A stretch of DNA of 64,000 nucleotides from Shewanella glacialimarina (GCF_020511155.1 NZ_CP041216.1:310001-374000), one strand, 5' to 3'. Numbered from the stretch's first letter, positions 10,556 through 21,682 are shown. Program-made: numbers and translations. The notes: generated by a model from the letters alone, not told the origin.

Positions 10556-11925
10556 TTTCGCTTTCATTAAGTCAAATAGCACAGACTTTAAATGGTCAGT
10601 TGATTGGTGAGGATATCGCTATCAAGGCCGTCAGTACTGATAGCCGTAAATTTGATCATGACAGTCTATTTATCGCGCTCAAAGGTGAACGATTTGATGC
10701 CCATGAATTTGCAGCTAAGGCTTTAGAAAATGGCGCTAAAGCGTTATTAGTTGAACGAGAGTTGCCGCTGAATATCCCTCAAGTTGTCGTCAGTAATACT
10801 CACAAAGCTTTAGGCCAATTAGGTCAGTTAGTGCGACAGCAAGTGGCACCGATAGCTGTGGCGTTAACCGGCTCAAACGGTAAAACCAGCGTTAAAGAAA
10901 TGGTCGCAACCATTTTATCTCAGCAATTTCAGGTGTTATTTACCGCAGGTAATTTTAACAACGATATTGGTGTCCCACTTACCCTGTTGCGATTATCACC
11001 AGGTGATCAGTATGGTGTATTTGAATTAGGTGCGAACCATAAAGGTGAGATTAACTACACCAGTAGCCTGGTTGAGCCGCAAGTTGCCTTAGTCAACAAT
11101 ATCGGCAGTGCACACCTTGAGGGGTTTGGCTCGATAGAAGGCATTGCACAGGCTAAATCTGAAATATTTAATCATTTGTTACCAGACGGTACTGCCGTGA
11201 TTAATGCCGATGATCAGTTTGCTGATTTTATGGCAATTAAAACTGCGGCGTTTAAGCAGCTGCGCTTTTCTCGGGAATTAGATGTTACCGCTGATGTGCG
11301 AGCTACTAAATTAGTTGCCAGTGCCCAAGGTTGTTATCACTTTTCACTCGAATATGCTTCGCAAGCGGTTGAGGTGCAATTGCCGTTGGCGGGTATCCAT
11401 CAAGTCAGTAATGCACTGGCTTCTGCGTCTATATGTTTAGCTCTAGGGCTAGATTTATCGATGGTGGCCTCAGGGTTGAGTTTATTGCAACCAGTAAAAG
11501 GGCGCATGATGCCGAAAGCATTGGGGCGTTTTTTAGTGGTAGATGATAGTTATAATGCCAACCCTAGTTCAGTCAGTGCTGCGATTAACTGGTTGCAACA
11601 ACGTCAACATCACCGTTGTTTAGTGCTGGGAGATTTGGGCGAATTAGGCGACAATGCTGCCCCTTTGCACGAACAGCTCGGTAAGCAGGCTAAAATGGCT
11701 AATATTGACGCGCTGTATTGTTGTGGCAGTTTATCTGCATACGCAAGTCGTGCTTTTGGTTGTCAACATTTTCTAGATGTCAGTGAATTAGGTCAGATGT
11801 TAATAGCACAATTAAATCAGTTGCCAGGTGAGGCGACAATATTAGTTAAAGGTTCTCGAAGCGCAGCGATGGAACGTGTGGTCGATATATTAGTAGATGC
11901 CTTTGGGCGCGGGGAGTTAGTGTAG
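10552..11925 (+). CDS. murF: UDP-MurNAc-tripeptide:D-Ala-D-Ala ligase
   Basis: MurF adds the D-Ala-D-Ala dipeptide, completing the UDP-MurNAc-pentapeptide. The 457 residues show the N-terminal uridine-binding domain ([20 protein letters not shown]), the P-loop [15 protein letters not shown], the ENxxNDIG-type segment ([15 protein letters not shown]), and the C-terminal [10 protein letters not shown]. It overlaps murE by 4 bases and abuts mraY with no gap (TAG then ATG). Confidence 0.97.
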   Translation: MISLSLSQIAQTLNGQLIGEDIAIKAVSTDSRKFDHDSLFIALKGERFDAHEFAAKALENGAKALLVERELPLNIPQVVVSNTHKALGQLGQLVRQQVAPIAVALTGSNGKTSVKEMVATILSQQFQVLFTAGNFNNDIGVPLTLLRLSPGDQYGVFELGANHKGEINYTSSLVEPQVALVNNIGSAHLEGFGSIEGIAQAKSEIFNHLLPDGTAVINADDQFADFMAIKTAAFKQLRFSRELDVTADVRATKLVASAQGCYHFSLEYASQAVEVQLPLAGIHQVSNALASASICLALGLDLSMVASGLSLLQPVKGRMMPKALGRFLVVDDSYNANPSSVSAAINWLQQRQHHRCLVLGDLGELGDNAAPLHEQLGKQAKMANIDALYCCGSLSAYASRAFGCQHFLDVSELGQMLIAQLNQLPGEATILVKGSRSAAMERVVDILVDAFGRGELV

Positions 11926-13008
11926 ATGCTGGTTTATCTGGCCGAGTATTTAACCCAGTTTTACAGTGGGTTTAACGTTTTTTCTTATGTGACTTTTAGA
12001 GCTATTTTAGGGCTGTTGACCGCATTAGTGTTTAGTTTGTGGTGGGGACCAAAATTGATTGAGCGTTTGCAGTTATTGCAAATTGGTCAAGTTGTGCGTA
12101 ATGACGGCCCTGAATCACATTTTAGTAAACGCGGCACCCCGACCATGGGCGGATTACTGATCCTTGCGGGTATTTTTATCAGCGTATTACTTTGGGGTGA
12201 TCTATCCAGTCGATACGTGTTGGTGATGTTGTTCGTGTTAGGTGCTTTTGGCGCGATAGGCTTTCTTGATGACTACTTAAAAGTGGTTAAGAAAAACTCT
12301 AAAGGACTTATCGCTCGCTGGAAATATGCTTCACAGTCTATAGCCGCGTTAATTGTCGCTTTTTACTTATATAGTTCAGCGACAATACCCGGTGAGACCC
12401 AGTTAGTGGTGCCGTTTTTTAAAGATGTCATGCCACAACTTGGCATCCTGTTTATCTTTTTAACTTACTTCACCATTGTCGGTGCCAGTAATGCGGTTAA
12501 TTTAACCGATGGTTTAGATGGTTTAGCGATTATGCCTACCGTGATGGTTGCAGGCGCGTTTGCGCTGGTTGCTTATCTGTCAGGTCATGCCCAGTTTGCC
12601 AGTTATTTGCATATTCCTCATTTGCCAGAAGCGGGTGAGTTAGTGATTGTATGTACCGCAATTGTTGGCGCTGGTTTAGGTTTTTTGTGGTTTAACACCT
12701 ATCCTGCGCAAGTTTTCATGGGCGATGTGGGCTCACTCGCACTCGGTGCGGCTTTAGGCACTATTGCGGTATTGGTTCGCCAAGAGATTTTATTGGTCAT
12801 CATGGGCGGCGTATTTGTGATGGAAACCGTTTCAGTAATTTTACAGGTGGGCTCTTACAAGCTTCGCGGGCAGCGTATTTTCCGTATGGCGCCTATACAC
12901 CACCATTATGAATTAAAGGGCTGGCCTGAGCCGCGCGTAATTGTGCGTTTTTGGATTATTTCTCTATTCCTTGTGTTACTGGGTCTTGCGACCTTGAAGT
13001 TAAGGTAA
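11926..13008 (+). CDS. mraY: Phospho-MurNAc-pentapeptide translocase (lipid I synthase)
   Basis: MraY is a ten-helix inner-membrane enzyme that transfers phospho-MurNAc-pentapeptide to undecaprenyl phosphate, giving lipid I. It has 360 residues, as in E. coli. The catalytic and metal sites are visible: [31 protein letters not shown], and the [11 protein letters not shown] loop near the C-terminus. Its start codon directly follows the murF stop. Confidence 0.98.
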   Translation: MLVYLAEYLTQFYSGFNVFSYVTFRAILGLLTALVFSLWWGPKLIERLQLLQIGQVVRNDGPESHFSKRGTPTMGGLLILAGIFISVLLWGDLSSRYVLVMLFVLGAFGAIGFLDDYLKVVKKNSKGLIARWKYASQSIAALIVAFYLYSSATIPGETQLVVPFFKDVMPQLGILFIFLTYFTIVGASNAVNLTDGLDGLAIMPTVMVAGAFALVAYLSGHAQFASYLHIPHLPEAGELVIVCTAIVGAGLGFLWFNTYPAQVFMGDVGSLALGAALGTIAVLVRQEILLVIMGGVFVMETVSVILQVGSYKLRGQRIFRMAPIHHHYELKGWPEPRVIVRFWIISLFLVLLGLATLKLR

Positions 13009-13014
13009 ATTATT

Positions 13015-14334
13015 ATGCAATCCAATTACACGCACATAGTGTTAGGGCTTGGAGCCACAGGGCTGTCGGTCGTGCGTTATTTAGTTTCGCAGGGAATTAA
13101 ACCTTTGGTAATGGATAGCCGGCGCCACCCCCCGGGCGAAGATGTGCTAGCAAAAGAGTTTACTGATATTGAATTGATGGCAGGTGGTTTTGATTGCCGA
13201 TATTTAGTTCAAGCAAGTCAATTAATTATCAGTCCTGGTATCTCAATTGATACGCCTGAGATTAGAGCTGCCCGTGACATGGGGATTGAGGTTATTGGTG
13301 ATGTAGAGCTATTTGCCCGAGCTATTGCTGATAGAAAACCGTGCGTGATCGGTATTACAGGATCCAATGGTAAGTCTACCGTAACAACCTTAGTGAACGA
13401 CATCTTGGTTGCGGCAGGAAAAAAAGTCGCCATGGGCGGTAATATTGGTATTCCAGCATTAGATTTATTGGCTTTGGATGTTGAATACTATGTATTGGAG
13501 TTATCTAGCTTTCAGCTTGAAACGACATTTTCGTTGAACTGTATTGCAGCGACTTGCTTAAATATTAGCGAAGATCATATGGATCGCTATTGCAGCATTA
13601 CCAGCTACCGGGAAGCTAAGTTGAATCTTTACCCACAAAGTAAATTTGTGATGTACAACCGTGATGATGAGCTGACTTTTCCCTTTGAGCCTATGAATCA
13701 AAATACATTTGGTTTAGGGGTGCCTGAAGGGGATGAATGGGGATTAAGCGACGGTAAAATCTTCCATGGTGACAGTGAGATCATGAATTTAAATGATGTC
13801 ACCTTAATTGGCTCGCATAACCATGCAAACCTACTGGCAGCCATGGCATTGGTTGATGCCTGCTCAGTGGATAAAGCTTTTGCTATTCAAGTTGCTAGTA
13901 GCTTTAAAGGCCTAAGCCACCGTTGTGAGCTTGTAGTGGTATTAGATGGTGTGACGTATATCAATGACTCTAAAGCCACTAATGTTGGCGCAACGGTTGC
14001 GGCGTTGCAAGGATTAAATACCCATTTAGGTGAGGTGTTTTTAATCGCAGGTGGTGATGGCAAAGGGGCTGACTTTACCCCTTTAATTCCAGCATTAGAG
14101 CATGTTGCAAAGGTCATTACTCTTGGCAAAGACGGCGCAAAAATCGCTAAGCTCAAAAGTAATAGTATTAGCGTAACCACCATGAAAGAAGCGGTTGATA
14201 CCGCTGCGAAACTGGCTTTTTCAGGTGATATCGTATTGCTGTCTCCTGCGTGCGCCAGTTTAGATATGTATCGCAACTTTATGGCGCGTGGCGATGATTT
14301 TAAGCAATGTGTGGAACAACTAGATGGCCAGTAA
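13015..14334 (+). CDS. murD: UDP-MurNAc-L-Ala:D-glutamate ligase
   Basis: MurD adds D-glutamate to UDP-MurNAc-L-Ala. The 439-residue protein has the N-terminal Rossmann-like domain (YTHIVLGLGATGLSVVRYL), the P-loop IGITGSNGKSTVTTL, the GNIGIPALD segment, and the C-terminal INDSKATNVGATVAAL and LLSPACASLDMYRNF blocks. Its last 11 bases overlap ftsW in another frame. Confidence 0.97.
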   Translation: MQSNYTHIVLGLGATGLSVVRYLVSQGIKPLVMDSRRHPPGEDVLAKEFTDIELMAGGFDCRYLVQASQLIISPGISIDTPEIRAARDMGIEVIGDVELFARAIADRKPCVIGITGSNGKSTVTTLVNDILVAAGKKVAMGGNIGIPALDLLALDVEYYVLELSSFQLETTFSLNCIAATCLNISEDHMDRYCSITSYREAKLNLYPQSKFVMYNRDDELTFPFEPMNQNTFGLGVPEGDEWGLSDGKIFHGDSEIMNLNDVTLIGSHNHANLLAAMALVDACSVDKAFAIQVASSFKGLSHRCELVVVLDGVTYINDSKATNVGATVAALQGLNTHLGEVFLIAGGDGKGADFTPLIPALEHVAKVITLGKDGAKIAKLKSNSISVTTMKEAVDTAAKLAFSGDIVLLSPACASLDMYRNFMARGDDFKQCVEQLDGQ

Positions 14335-15535
14335 TGAGCCGCAATTAAGCTTGTTCAAACAAGGGCTAAAAGGAATTTGGCCTTCATTGCTTAATGATAA
14401 TAGCGCTGGCATAGAGCTTTACGACCGCACATTTTTAGCGGCTATTATTGGCCTGATGTGTTTTGGTTTTGTTATGGTAATGTCAGCTTCTATGCCTGAG
14501 GCAGAGAAGTTAACGGGTAATCCGTTTCACTTTATATATCGGCATATTTTTTATCTTGTTGGCTGCATTGTAATTGCGTTTGCCGTGTTGAAAGTTGAGG
14601 TGAGTCATTGGGAAAAAAATAGCGGCATGCTAATGATAGGCGTGTTAGTTATGCTATTTGCCGTATTGGTGGTGGGAACATCGGTTAATGGTGCAAGGCG
14701 TTGGTTAGCCATTGGGCCTGTGCGTATTCAAGTCGCAGAACTGGCAAAGTTTGTTTTTATTGTTTATATGGCGGGTTACCTAGTTCGTCGACATGGCGAG
14801 TTAAGAGAAAACCGTAAAGGCTTTTATAAGCCTATTGGTGTTTATGTGCTATTTGCAGTGTTAATTCTACTGCAACCCGACCTAGGCACAGTAGTGGTAT
14901 TATTCGTTTGTACCGTCAGTTTATTATTTTTGGCCGGAGCCCGAATAACTGACTTTATGGTGTTGATATTACTCGGAATTGCAACCTTTGTGCTACTGGT
15001 GTTATTTGAGCCATACCGAATGCGACGGGTGACGTCGTTTATGGACCCGTGGGAAGACCCATTTGGCAGTGGTTATCAGTTAACTCAATCGTTAATGGCT
15101 TATGGTCGGGGAGATTGGTTTGGCCAAGGCTTAGGGAATAGTATTCAAAAGTTAGCTTACTTACCTGAGGCGCACACCGACTTTATTTTTGCGGTCATTG
15201 GTGAAGAACTTGGCTTTATGGGCATTATTGCAGTGCTAATAGTGATGTTTTTTATTGCACTGCGCGCTATTAGATTGGGTAACCTATGTTTGCAAATGCA
15301 ACGACCGTTTGAAAGCTATGTTGCATATGGTGTGGGTATTTGGATTTGCTTTCAAACTGTAGTTAATGTCGGTGCAAGTATTGGCATGTTGCCAACAAAA
15401 GGGTTGACATTACCCTTTATTAGTTATGGTGGTAGTAGCTTGTGGGTAATGACCGCTGCGGTGATGTTGTTAGTCAGGATTGATCATGAAAGGCGTGTCA
15501 GTTTAATTCAAGCAGTACAAGGGAGGGCTAAATAG
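14324..15535 (+). CDS. ftsW: Septal peptidoglycan glycosyltransferase FtsW
   Basis: FtsW is a ten-helix SEDS-family polymerase that forms septal glycan strands with FtsI. The 403 residues include an N-terminal cytoplasmic extension before the first membrane helix (LAAIIGLMCFGFVMVMSAS). The conserved block NGARRWLAIGPVRIQVAE is present, as are LLQPDLGT, containing the catalytic Asp region, and the C-terminal LPFISYGGSSL. It starts inside murD (ATG 14324, 11-bp overlap) and its TAG shares a G with the murG start. Confidence 0.97.
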   Translation: MASNEPQLSLFKQGLKGIWPSLLNDNSAGIELYDRTFLAAIIGLMCFGFVMVMSASMPEAEKLTGNPFHFIYRHIFYLVGCIVIAFAVLKVEVSHWEKNSGMLMIGVLVMLFAVLVVGTSVNGARRWLAIGPVRIQVAELAKFVFIVYMAGYLVRRHGELRENRKGFYKPIGVYVLFAVLILLQPDLGTVVVLFVCTVSLLFLAGARITDFMVLILLGIATFVLLVLFEPYRMRRVTSFMDPWEDPFGSGYQLTQSLMAYGRGDWFGQGLGNSIQKLAYLPEAHTDFIFAVIGEELGFMGIIAVLIVMFFIALRAIRLGNLCLQMQRPFESYVAYGVGIWICFQTVVNVGASIGMLPTKGLTLPFISYGGSSLWVMTAAVMLLVRIDHERRVSLIQAVQGRAK

Positions 15536-16662
15536 TGACAGATAAAAATACCAATAACAGTGCAGTTACTTATAGCCACTCTCCAAGATTATTAGTGATG
15601 GCAGGTGGTACCGGCGGTCATGTTTTTCCGGCATTAGCGGTTGCAAAGCATTTAGCCGCCATCGGCTGGCAGGTACGATGGTTAGGCACAGCAGACCGTA
15701 TGGAAGCGCGCTTAGTGCCACAACATGGTTTTGATATTGAGTTTATCGATATTAAAGGCGTGCGCGGTAATGGCTTGCTGCGTAAATTAGCTGCACCGTT
15801 TAAAGTGGTACGCTCTATTATTCAAGCCAAAGCAGTTATAGACGATTTTAAGCCTAATGTGGTGCTAGGCATGGGCGGTTTTGCCAGTGGACCGGGTGGC
15901 ATAGCAGCTAAGTTAGCTGGCGTTCCGGTAGTACTGCATGAGCAAAATGCCATTCCAGGTTTGACGAACAAATTACTGTCAAAAATTGCCACCAAAGTAT
16001 TGTGCGCTTTTAACAACACGTTTTCGAGCGATGTTAAAAATGTTGAAGTGGTGGGTAACCCAATCAGACAAGAGTTGGTGCTATTGGGCGCGCTAGATAA
16101 ACCCCTTAACGAGGATGCGCTAAAAGTATTGGTTGTAGGGGGAAGCTTAGGTGCTAAGGCGCTTAATGAAACCTTACCAGATGCGGTTGCCCAGTTAGCG
16201 ACACAGCACTCGATAACCGTTTGGCATCAAGTGGGTAAAAATAACCTAGATTCAGTTAAAGCCGCTTATCAGCAACTAAACCAGCTTGATAAAGTGAATG
16301 TGGCTGAGTTTATTGATGATATGGAAGCGGCATACCGATGGGCTGATGTGGTTGTGTGCAGATCGGGTGCATTAACGGTATCAGAGCTAGCCGCTGTAGG
16401 TTTACCGAGTATATTAGTGCCTTATCCACATGCTGTTGATGATCATCAAACTAAAAACGCAGCAGTGTTAGTGGATGCTAAGGCGGGTTTTTTATTACCG
16501 CAAACAGAATTGAATGCAAAATTGCTTGTTGAAAAATTGCAGCTATTTGCCAGTGATAGAAAAGTATTGCTCCAAATGGGGTTAAAAGCACGGGGCGTAG
16601 CCGTGTTAGATGCCACTCAAAGAGTTGCAGCTATATGCGCCGCGGTAGCGAAAAAGGGTTGA
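15535..16662 (+). CDS. murG: Lipid II synthase MurG (UDP-GlcNAc transferase)
   Basis: MurG is a GT-B glycosyltransferase at the inner face of the membrane. It adds GlcNAc to lipid I to give lipid II. The 375 residues contain the N-terminal glycine-rich loop [17 protein letters not shown], the second motif [29 protein letters not shown], and the donor-binding segment [20 protein letters not shown]. It starts with GTG 15535, overlapping the ftsW stop by one base. A leading stretch of about 17 hydrophilic residues precedes the family core. Confidence 0.97.
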   Translation: MTDKNTNNSAVTYSHSPRLLVMAGGTGGHVFPALAVAKHLAAIGWQVRWLGTADRMEARLVPQHGFDIEFIDIKGVRGNGLLRKLAAPFKVVRSIIQAKAVIDDFKPNVVLGMGGFASGPGGIAAKLAGVPVVLHEQNAIPGLTNKLLSKIATKVLCAFNNTFSSDVKNVEVVGNPIRQELVLLGALDKPLNEDALKVLVVGGSLGAKALNETLPDAVAQLATQHSITVWHQVGKNNLDSVKAAYQQLNQLDKVNVAEFIDDMEAAYRWADVVVCRSGALTVSELAAVGLPSILVPYPHAVDDHQTKNAAVLVDAKAGFLLPQTELNAKLLVEKLQLFASDRKVLLQMGLKARGVAVLDATQRVAAICAAVAKKG

Positions 16663-16663
16663 A

Positions 16664-18109
16664 ATGACAAAGACAGAAAAGTACGCACAGCTTCGTAGCA
16701 TGATCCCAGAAATGAGACGGATCAAGCGAATTCATTTTGTTGGCATCGGTGGTGCTGGCATGGGTGGTATTGCGGAAGTGTTAGTCAATGAAGGCTATCA
16801 AATCAGTGGCTCGGACATTGCGGTAAATAATGTCACCGAACGCTTAGCGCGTTTAGGAGCAAAAATCATTATTGGCCATCAGGCTAACAATGTTGTTGAT
16901 GTGGATGTTGTTGTCGTCTCAACGGCTATTGATAAGCAGAATCCTGAAATTCTAGCCGCACAGGAAAATCGTACGCCAATCGTGCGTCGAGCAGAAATGT
17001 TAGCTGAACTGATGCGTTATCGCCACGGTGTAGCGATTGCTGGTACACATGGTAAAACCACCACAACCAGTTTAATTGCCAGTGTTTATGGTGAAGCTAA
17101 GCGCGATCCCACTTTTGTTATTGGTGGTCTGTTAAACAGTGCAGGTACTAATGCACGTTTAGGTACAAGCCGGTATTTGATTGCTGAAGCAGATGAAAGT
17201 GATGCCAGCTTCTTGCATTTACAGCCAATGGTCAGTGTCGTAACCAATATTGAAGCTGATCATATGGACACTTATGGCGGCGACTTTGAAGTACTTAAAA
17301 CCACATTTGTGGATTTTTTACATAATTTACCATTTTACGGTGTTGCCGTAATGTGTATTGATGACCCGGTTATTCAAGAGATTTTACCGCGAGTTGGACG
17401 TCAAATAGTCACTTATGGCTTTAGTGAAGATGCCGATGTCAGGGCGAGTAACTTTGTTCAGCAAGGGCATCAATCTCGTTTTACTGCGCACAGAAAAGAC
17501 AGACCCGATTTAGATATCGTGTTGAACTTGCCCGGAGCACACAACGTGCTTAACTCTTTAGCTGCTATTGCAGTGGCAAGTGAAGATGAGATTGATGATG
17601 CTTCTATTGTCAAAGCATTAGCAGAGTTTGAAGGTATTGGTCGTAGATTCCAACATCTAGGTGAGTTTGATACCCCAAATGGCAAGGTCATGTTAGTGGA
17701 TGACTATGGTCATCATCCAAGTGAAGTGCTTGCAACCATTAAAGCGGCACGTGCAGGTTGGCCTGATAAACGATTAGTGATGGCTTACCAGCCACATCGT
17801 TATAGCCGTACTCGCGATCTATATGAAGACTTTGTCGAGGTACTATCGCAAGTCGATTGTTTGCTGTTACTTGATGTTTATGCTGCTGGTGAGAATCCGA
17901 TACCGGGTGCTGATGGCCGAGCATTGTGTCGTTCAATTCGCGTGCGCGGTCAGGTTGACCCGATATTTATCTCTGGGCCTGATCAACTCGCCAGTGTATT
18001 ACCTGATGTATTGCAAGACGGAGACTTATTACTAACACAAGGTGCGGGTAATATTGGTGCGTTATCACGTGAGTTAGCAAGTAGTGAACTGGGTTTTAAG
18101 CCTACATAA
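16664..18109 (+). CDS. murC: UDP-MurNAc:L-alanine ligase
   Basis: MurC starts the peptide stem by adding L-Ala to UDP-MurNAc. The 481 residues show the N-terminal UDP-binding loop [18 protein letters not shown], the P-loop [18 protein letters not shown], the [12 protein letters not shown] segment, and the C-terminal [11 protein letters not shown] and [13 protein letters not shown] blocks. It begins one base after the murG stop. In E. coli ddlB follows murC; here the next gene is ftsQ after a 132-bp gap. Confidence 0.98.
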   Translation: MTKTEKYAQLRSMIPEMRRIKRIHFVGIGGAGMGGIAEVLVNEGYQISGSDIAVNNVTERLARLGAKIIIGHQANNVVDVDVVVVSTAIDKQNPEILAAQENRTPIVRRAEMLAELMRYRHGVAIAGTHGKTTTTSLIASVYGEAKRDPTFVIGGLLNSAGTNARLGTSRYLIAEADESDASFLHLQPMVSVVTNIEADHMDTYGGDFEVLKTTFVDFLHNLPFYGVAVMCIDDPVIQEILPRVGRQIVTYGFSEDADVRASNFVQQGHQSRFTAHRKDRPDLDIVLNLPGAHNVLNSLAAIAVASEDEIDDASIVKALAEFEGIGRRFQHLGEFDTPNGKVMLVDDYGHHPSEVLATIKAARAGWPDKRLVMAYQPHRYSRTRDLYEDFVEVLSQVDCLLLLDVYAAGENPIPGADGRALCRSIRVRGQVDPIFISGPDQLASVLPDVLQDGDLLLTQGAGNIGALSRELASSELGFKPT

Positions 18110-18241
18110 TGTTAAACTAAAATTGAGCGGTTTTTGTACAGCTATGCAGTTGAAAAATCGCGCTTTTATACAGTCATTAAGCACTATATAATGGCCGGTT
18201 TGTTGCAGGTTCGTATCAGCAGTTTTCGGGAGTGATTATCG

Positions 18242-19012
18242 GTGTCATGGAGCAAGAAAGGACGCCAGTTAAGACAAAAACTAAAACACGTTAATTGGTA
18301 TTTGTATTTTGGTTTGATGTTTTTGCTCAGTGTGTTGGCAACAATTACATGGAGTGGCATGAAGCTTCATGAGTTACTTAATGATGCTGATGCTCTTCCG
18401 ATAGAAGCAATCGCAATTAAAGGCGAGCGCCATTATACCTCGGACGAAGAAATCCAGGTGGCGTTGCAATCAATGATGAAAAGTAGTTTTTTTAACGCAG
18501 ACGTATTAGATATACAGCGGGCATTAGAAAGCCTGCCTTGGGTTTATCATGCGTCTGTTAGACGCGAGTGGCCTGCAAAATTTAAGGTGAATTTGCAAGA
18601 GCAACAAGCTGTGGCGCACTGGAACGGTGAAGCCTGGTTAAATGTAAACGGTGAAGTGTTTAATGCTTTGGCGGAATTAGACCTAGTTGATTTACCTAAG
18701 TTGTCAGGTCCTGATGATATGGCTGAGGAAGTACTTATAAGCTTTAGGCAATTAGATGACTTACTTCAGATTAATGGATTTAAATTAGCCAGTCTGCGAT
18801 TAAGCCCACGCCATGCATGGCAAGCTGAATTGGCTAATGGTATACAAATAGAGCTAGGGCGTGAGGATAAAATGTCTCGAATACAGCGTTTTATTAATGT
18901 CTACCCGACACTAGTGCAAAGTGAAAGACCCGTCGCCAGAGTTGATTTACGTTATGACACAGGTTTTGCTGTGGGCTGGGATGAGACCAATAAGAGAACT
19001 GAGAATAAATGA
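18242..19012 (+). CDS. ftsQ: Cell division protein FtsQ
   Basis: FtsQ is a bitopic membrane protein that anchors the FtsQLB complex. The 256 residues have a basic cytoplasmic tail, one membrane segment (YLYFGLMFLLSVLATITWSG) and a POTRA domain (ALPIEAIAIKGERHYTSDEE). A beta domain follows with LESLPWVYHASVRREWPAKF, the usual POTRA/beta boundary. The start is GTG 18242 with GGGAG about 10 bases upstream. The stop overlaps the ftsA start by 4 bases. The 132-bp gap before it may hold a promoter, but I cannot define one. Confidence 0.95.
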   Translation: MSWSKKGRQLRQKLKHVNWYLYFGLMFLLSVLATITWSGMKLHELLNDADALPIEAIAIKGERHYTSDEEIQVALQSMMKSSFFNADVLDIQRALESLPWVYHASVRREWPAKFKVNLQEQQAVAHWNGEAWLNVNGEVFNALAELDLVDLPKLSGPDDMAEEVLISFRQLDDLLQINGFKLASLRLSPRHAWQAELANGIQIELGREDKMSRIQRFINVYPTLVQSERPVARVDLRYDTGFAVGWDETNKRTENK

Positions 19013-20244
19013 CCAAAAATCAGGAAAGAAACCTTATCGTAGGGTTAGATATCGGAACATCAAAGGTCGCTGTCATAATAGGTGAAGTACTCCCCGATGG
19101 CGAAATTAGTGTTATTGGTTTAGGTAATCATCCTTCTCGTGGCATGGACAAAGGCGGTGTGAATGATCTCGACTCAATCGTACGCAGTGTTCAAAGGGCA
19201 TTAGATCAAGCTGAATTAATGGCTGACTGCCAAGTGTCTTCTGTTTATTTAAGTATTTCAGGTAAACATATCGCGTGTCAGAATGAAAACGGCATGGTGT
19301 CGATTAACGACGAAGAAGTCACTCAAGAAGATGTCGACAACGTCATTCATACCGCGCGTTCGGTTAAAATACCTACTGAGCGTCGTATTTTGCATGTGTT
19401 GCCACAAGAATATTCAATTGACGTGCAAGACGGTATAAAAAGCCCAATAGGTATGTCAGGCATGCGTATGGAAGCGAAAGCCCATATTGTGACATGTGCA
19501 AACGATATGGCTAAAAACATCACAAAAAGTGTTGAGCGTTGCGGGTTGAAAGTTGATGACTTAGTGTTCTCAGGTATTGCATCAGCAGACTCTGTATTGA
19601 CCAATGATGAAAAAGATTTAGGTGTGTGTATTGTCGATATCGGTGGCGGAACAACCGATATTGCGGTTTATACCAATGGCGCATTACGCCATTGCGCGGT
19701 TGTGCCAGTAGCAGGTAATCAAGTAACAAGTGATATTGCTAAAATATTTCGCACACCGTTAACCCACGCTGAACAAATTAAAGTGCAGTTTGCCAGTGCA
19801 AGAAGCTCAATGGTAAGCCGTGAAGACAGTATTGAGGTGCCATCTGTCGGTGGAAGACCTTCGCGCAGCATGTCACGTCATACTCTGGCTGAAGTTGTTG
19901 AGCCAAGGTACCAAGAATTATTTGAGTTAGTACTTAAGCAATTACAAGATAGCGGCTTAGAAGATCAAATTGCCGCAGGTATTGTGCTAACTGGCGGAAC
20001 ATCCTCCATAACAGGTGTGGTAGACATTGCCGAAGCGACATTCGGTATGCCAGTGCGAGTCGCATCGCCACTGCCTGTTAAAGGATTATATGAATACGTG
20101 GACCAACCAATTTACTCAACAGGGATAGGGTTGCTTCACTATGGGGCAAGAAGGCTTATCGAACGTCAGTTCGAACGTCCTGAACGCCAAGGGGTAACTA
20201 GCTTTTTAAATCGGGTAAAAAGCTGGTTTAAGGGTGAATTTTAA
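19009..20244 (+). CDS. ftsA: Cell division protein FtsA
   Basis: FtsA is an actin-like ATPase that tethers FtsZ to the membrane. The 411 residues carry the phosphate-1 loop LIVGLDIGTSKVAVIIGE, phosphate-2 (VCIVDIGGGTTDIAVY), and the adenosine motif IVLTGGTSSITGV. The C-terminal amphipathic membrane-targeting helix is visible (TSFLNRVKSWFKGEF). It overlaps ftsQ by 4 bases and lies 26 bp upstream of ftsZ. Confidence 0.98.
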   Translation: MTKNQERNLIVGLDIGTSKVAVIIGEVLPDGEISVIGLGNHPSRGMDKGGVNDLDSIVRSVQRALDQAELMADCQVSSVYLSISGKHIACQNENGMVSINDEEVTQEDVDNVIHTARSVKIPTERRILHVLPQEYSIDVQDGIKSPIGMSGMRMEAKAHIVTCANDMAKNITKSVERCGLKVDDLVFSGIASADSVLTNDEKDLGVCIVDIGGGTTDIAVYTNGALRHCAVVPVAGNQVTSDIAKIFRTPLTHAEQIKVQFASARSSMVSREDSIEVPSVGGRPSRSMSRHTLAEVVEPRYQELFELVLKQLQDSGLEDQIAAGIVLTGGTSSITGVVDIAEATFGMPVRVASPLPVKGLYEYVDQPIYSTGIGLLHYGARRLIERQFERPERQGVTSFLNRVKSWFKGEF

Positions 20245-20270
20245 ATAACGCAGACAAACGGGATCAGACA

Positions 20271-21437
20271 ATGTTTGAGATCATGGATTCACATTCAGAC
20301 GAAGCGGTGATTAAAGTCATCGGTGTCGGTGGTGGTGGCGGAAACGCTGTCGAACATATGGTAAAACACAGCATCGAAGGTGTTGAGTTTATCGTAACAA
20401 ACACAGACGCACAGGCATTACGTAAATCAAGTGCAGGTTCAACTATTCAACTTGGACGTGATGTTACAAAAGGTTTAGGCGCTGGCGCTAACCCAGAAGT
20501 GGGACGTCGAGCAGCTGAAGAAGACCGCGAGAATATTCGTGCTGCGATTAAAGGATCAGACATGATCTTTATCGCAGCCGGTATGGGTGGTGGCACCGGT
20601 ACAGGTGCTGCGCCAGTCGTTGCTGAAATCGCACGCGAAGAAGGCATCTTAACGGTTGCCGTTGTGACTAAGCCGTTCCCATTTGAAGGCAAAAAGCGTA
20701 TGGCATACGCTGAGATAGGGATCGCTGAGTTAGCTAAACATGTGGACTCATTAATTACCATTCCAAATGAAAAGCTACTTAAAGTGCTTGGCCGTGGCAC
20801 ATCGTTACTAGATGCATTCGCTGCAGCTAATAATGTGCTACTTGGTGCGGTGCAGGGTATTGCAGAGCTAATTACTCGTCCAGGTTTAATCAACGTGGAT
20901 TTCGCCGACGTAAAAACCGTTATGTCTGAAATGGGTAATGCCATGATGGGTACGGGTGTCGCTACTGGTGATGACCGCGCAGAAGAAGCGGCAGAAGCTG
21001 CGGTTGCAAGTCCATTATTGGAAGATATTGATCTCGCTGGCGCCCGTGGCGTATTAGTTAACATTACAGCTGGTATGGACATCACAATTGAAGAGCTAGA
21101 AACAGTGGGTAACCATGTAAAAGCTTACGCATCTGAAAATGCTACAGTAGTAGTGGGTGCGGTGATTGATCCTGAAATGAGCGATGAGCTACGTGTAACT
21201 GTTGTTGCTACGGGTATTGGCATTGAAAAGAAGCCTGATATTCAGCTAGTGCAAAAGACAGCACCACGTCCAGAGCCAGTAGTCATTGAGCCACGACCTG
21301 AGCCAGTTGATGAACCTATTGTTGCACAAACATATTCTTCGCCCAAGAGTAATGCTGTACCACAATCAGTTCCAGCTCCACGTGCAGATGCAGATTATTT
21401 AGATATTCCAGCATTTTTACGTAAGCAAGCTGATTAA
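20271..21437 (+). CDS. ftsZ: Cell division GTPase FtsZ
   Basis: FtsZ is the tubulin-like GTPase that forms the Z ring. The 388 residues include the nucleotide-binding IKVIGVGGGGGNAVEHMV, the tubulin signature GMGGGTGTGAAPVVAEIA and the T7-loop region NVDFADVKTVM. A variable Pro/Glu-rich linker (about residues 320-370) leads to the conserved C-terminal tail LDIPAFLRKQAD, which binds FtsA and ZipA. It is the last septation gene before lpxC. A weak hairpin (CCCG/CGG with T5) lies around 21451-21473, too weak to call. Confidence 0.99.
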   Translation: MFEIMDSHSDEAVIKVIGVGGGGGNAVEHMVKHSIEGVEFIVTNTDAQALRKSSAGSTIQLGRDVTKGLGAGANPEVGRRAAEEDRENIRAAIKGSDMIFIAAGMGGGTGTGAAPVVAEIAREEGILTVAVVTKPFPFEGKKRMAYAEIGIAELAKHVDSLITIPNEKLLKVLGRGTSLLDAFAAANNVLLGAVQGIAELITRPGLINVDFADVKTVMSEMGNAMMGTGVATGDDRAEEAAEAAVASPLLEDIDLAGARGVLVNITAGMDITIEELETVGNHVKAYASENATVVVGAVIDPEMSDELRVTVVATGIGIEKKPDIQLVQKTAPRPEPVVIEPRPEPVDEPIVAQTYSSPKSNAVPQSVPAPRADADYLDIPAFLRKQAD

Positions 21438-21578
21438 TTAGCATAGTTATCAACCCGTTTAAAAGCGGTTTTTGATAGGCTGACATTAATACGGTTTACA
21501 ATATTAATGTTAACAAAGGTGTGATGATTAAGTAGTTGATAACGAAATGACGTTGTTCTGGAGCCATTTGCATTTTTT

Positions 21579-21606
21579 TTGTGAATTGTGCAAGATATGG
21601 TAGCAT
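21579..21606 (+). promoter_or_regulatory. Candidate lpxC promoter
   Basis: TTGTGA (21579) and TAGCAT (21601) are spaced 16 bp apart in the 245-bp ftsZ-lpxC gap, about 75 bp before the lpxC start. A small palindrome, AGCTATACATGATAGCT, lies just downstream in the leader. The match to consensus is only moderate. Confidence 0.35.
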
Positions 21607-21682
21607 GTCGTACCAGCTATACATGATAGCTTTAGGTATTTATTTTAAGCTTTTGTTTTTATTGTTATTTACGGGTAAATGA

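Noticed and set aside
13887..14276. A 129-codon minus-strand frame inside murD
   Set aside because: It lies inside a well-conserved gene, has antisense-type composition and no start signal.
20447..21085. A 212-codon open frame on the minus strand opposite ftsZ
   Set aside because: It lies wholly inside ftsZ, has a Ser/Ala/Pro-rich composition typical of antisense frames, and has no family motif.
21451..21473. Terminator after ftsZ
   Set aside because: The stem is short and bulged (CCCG / CGG), so it is not listed as a feature.
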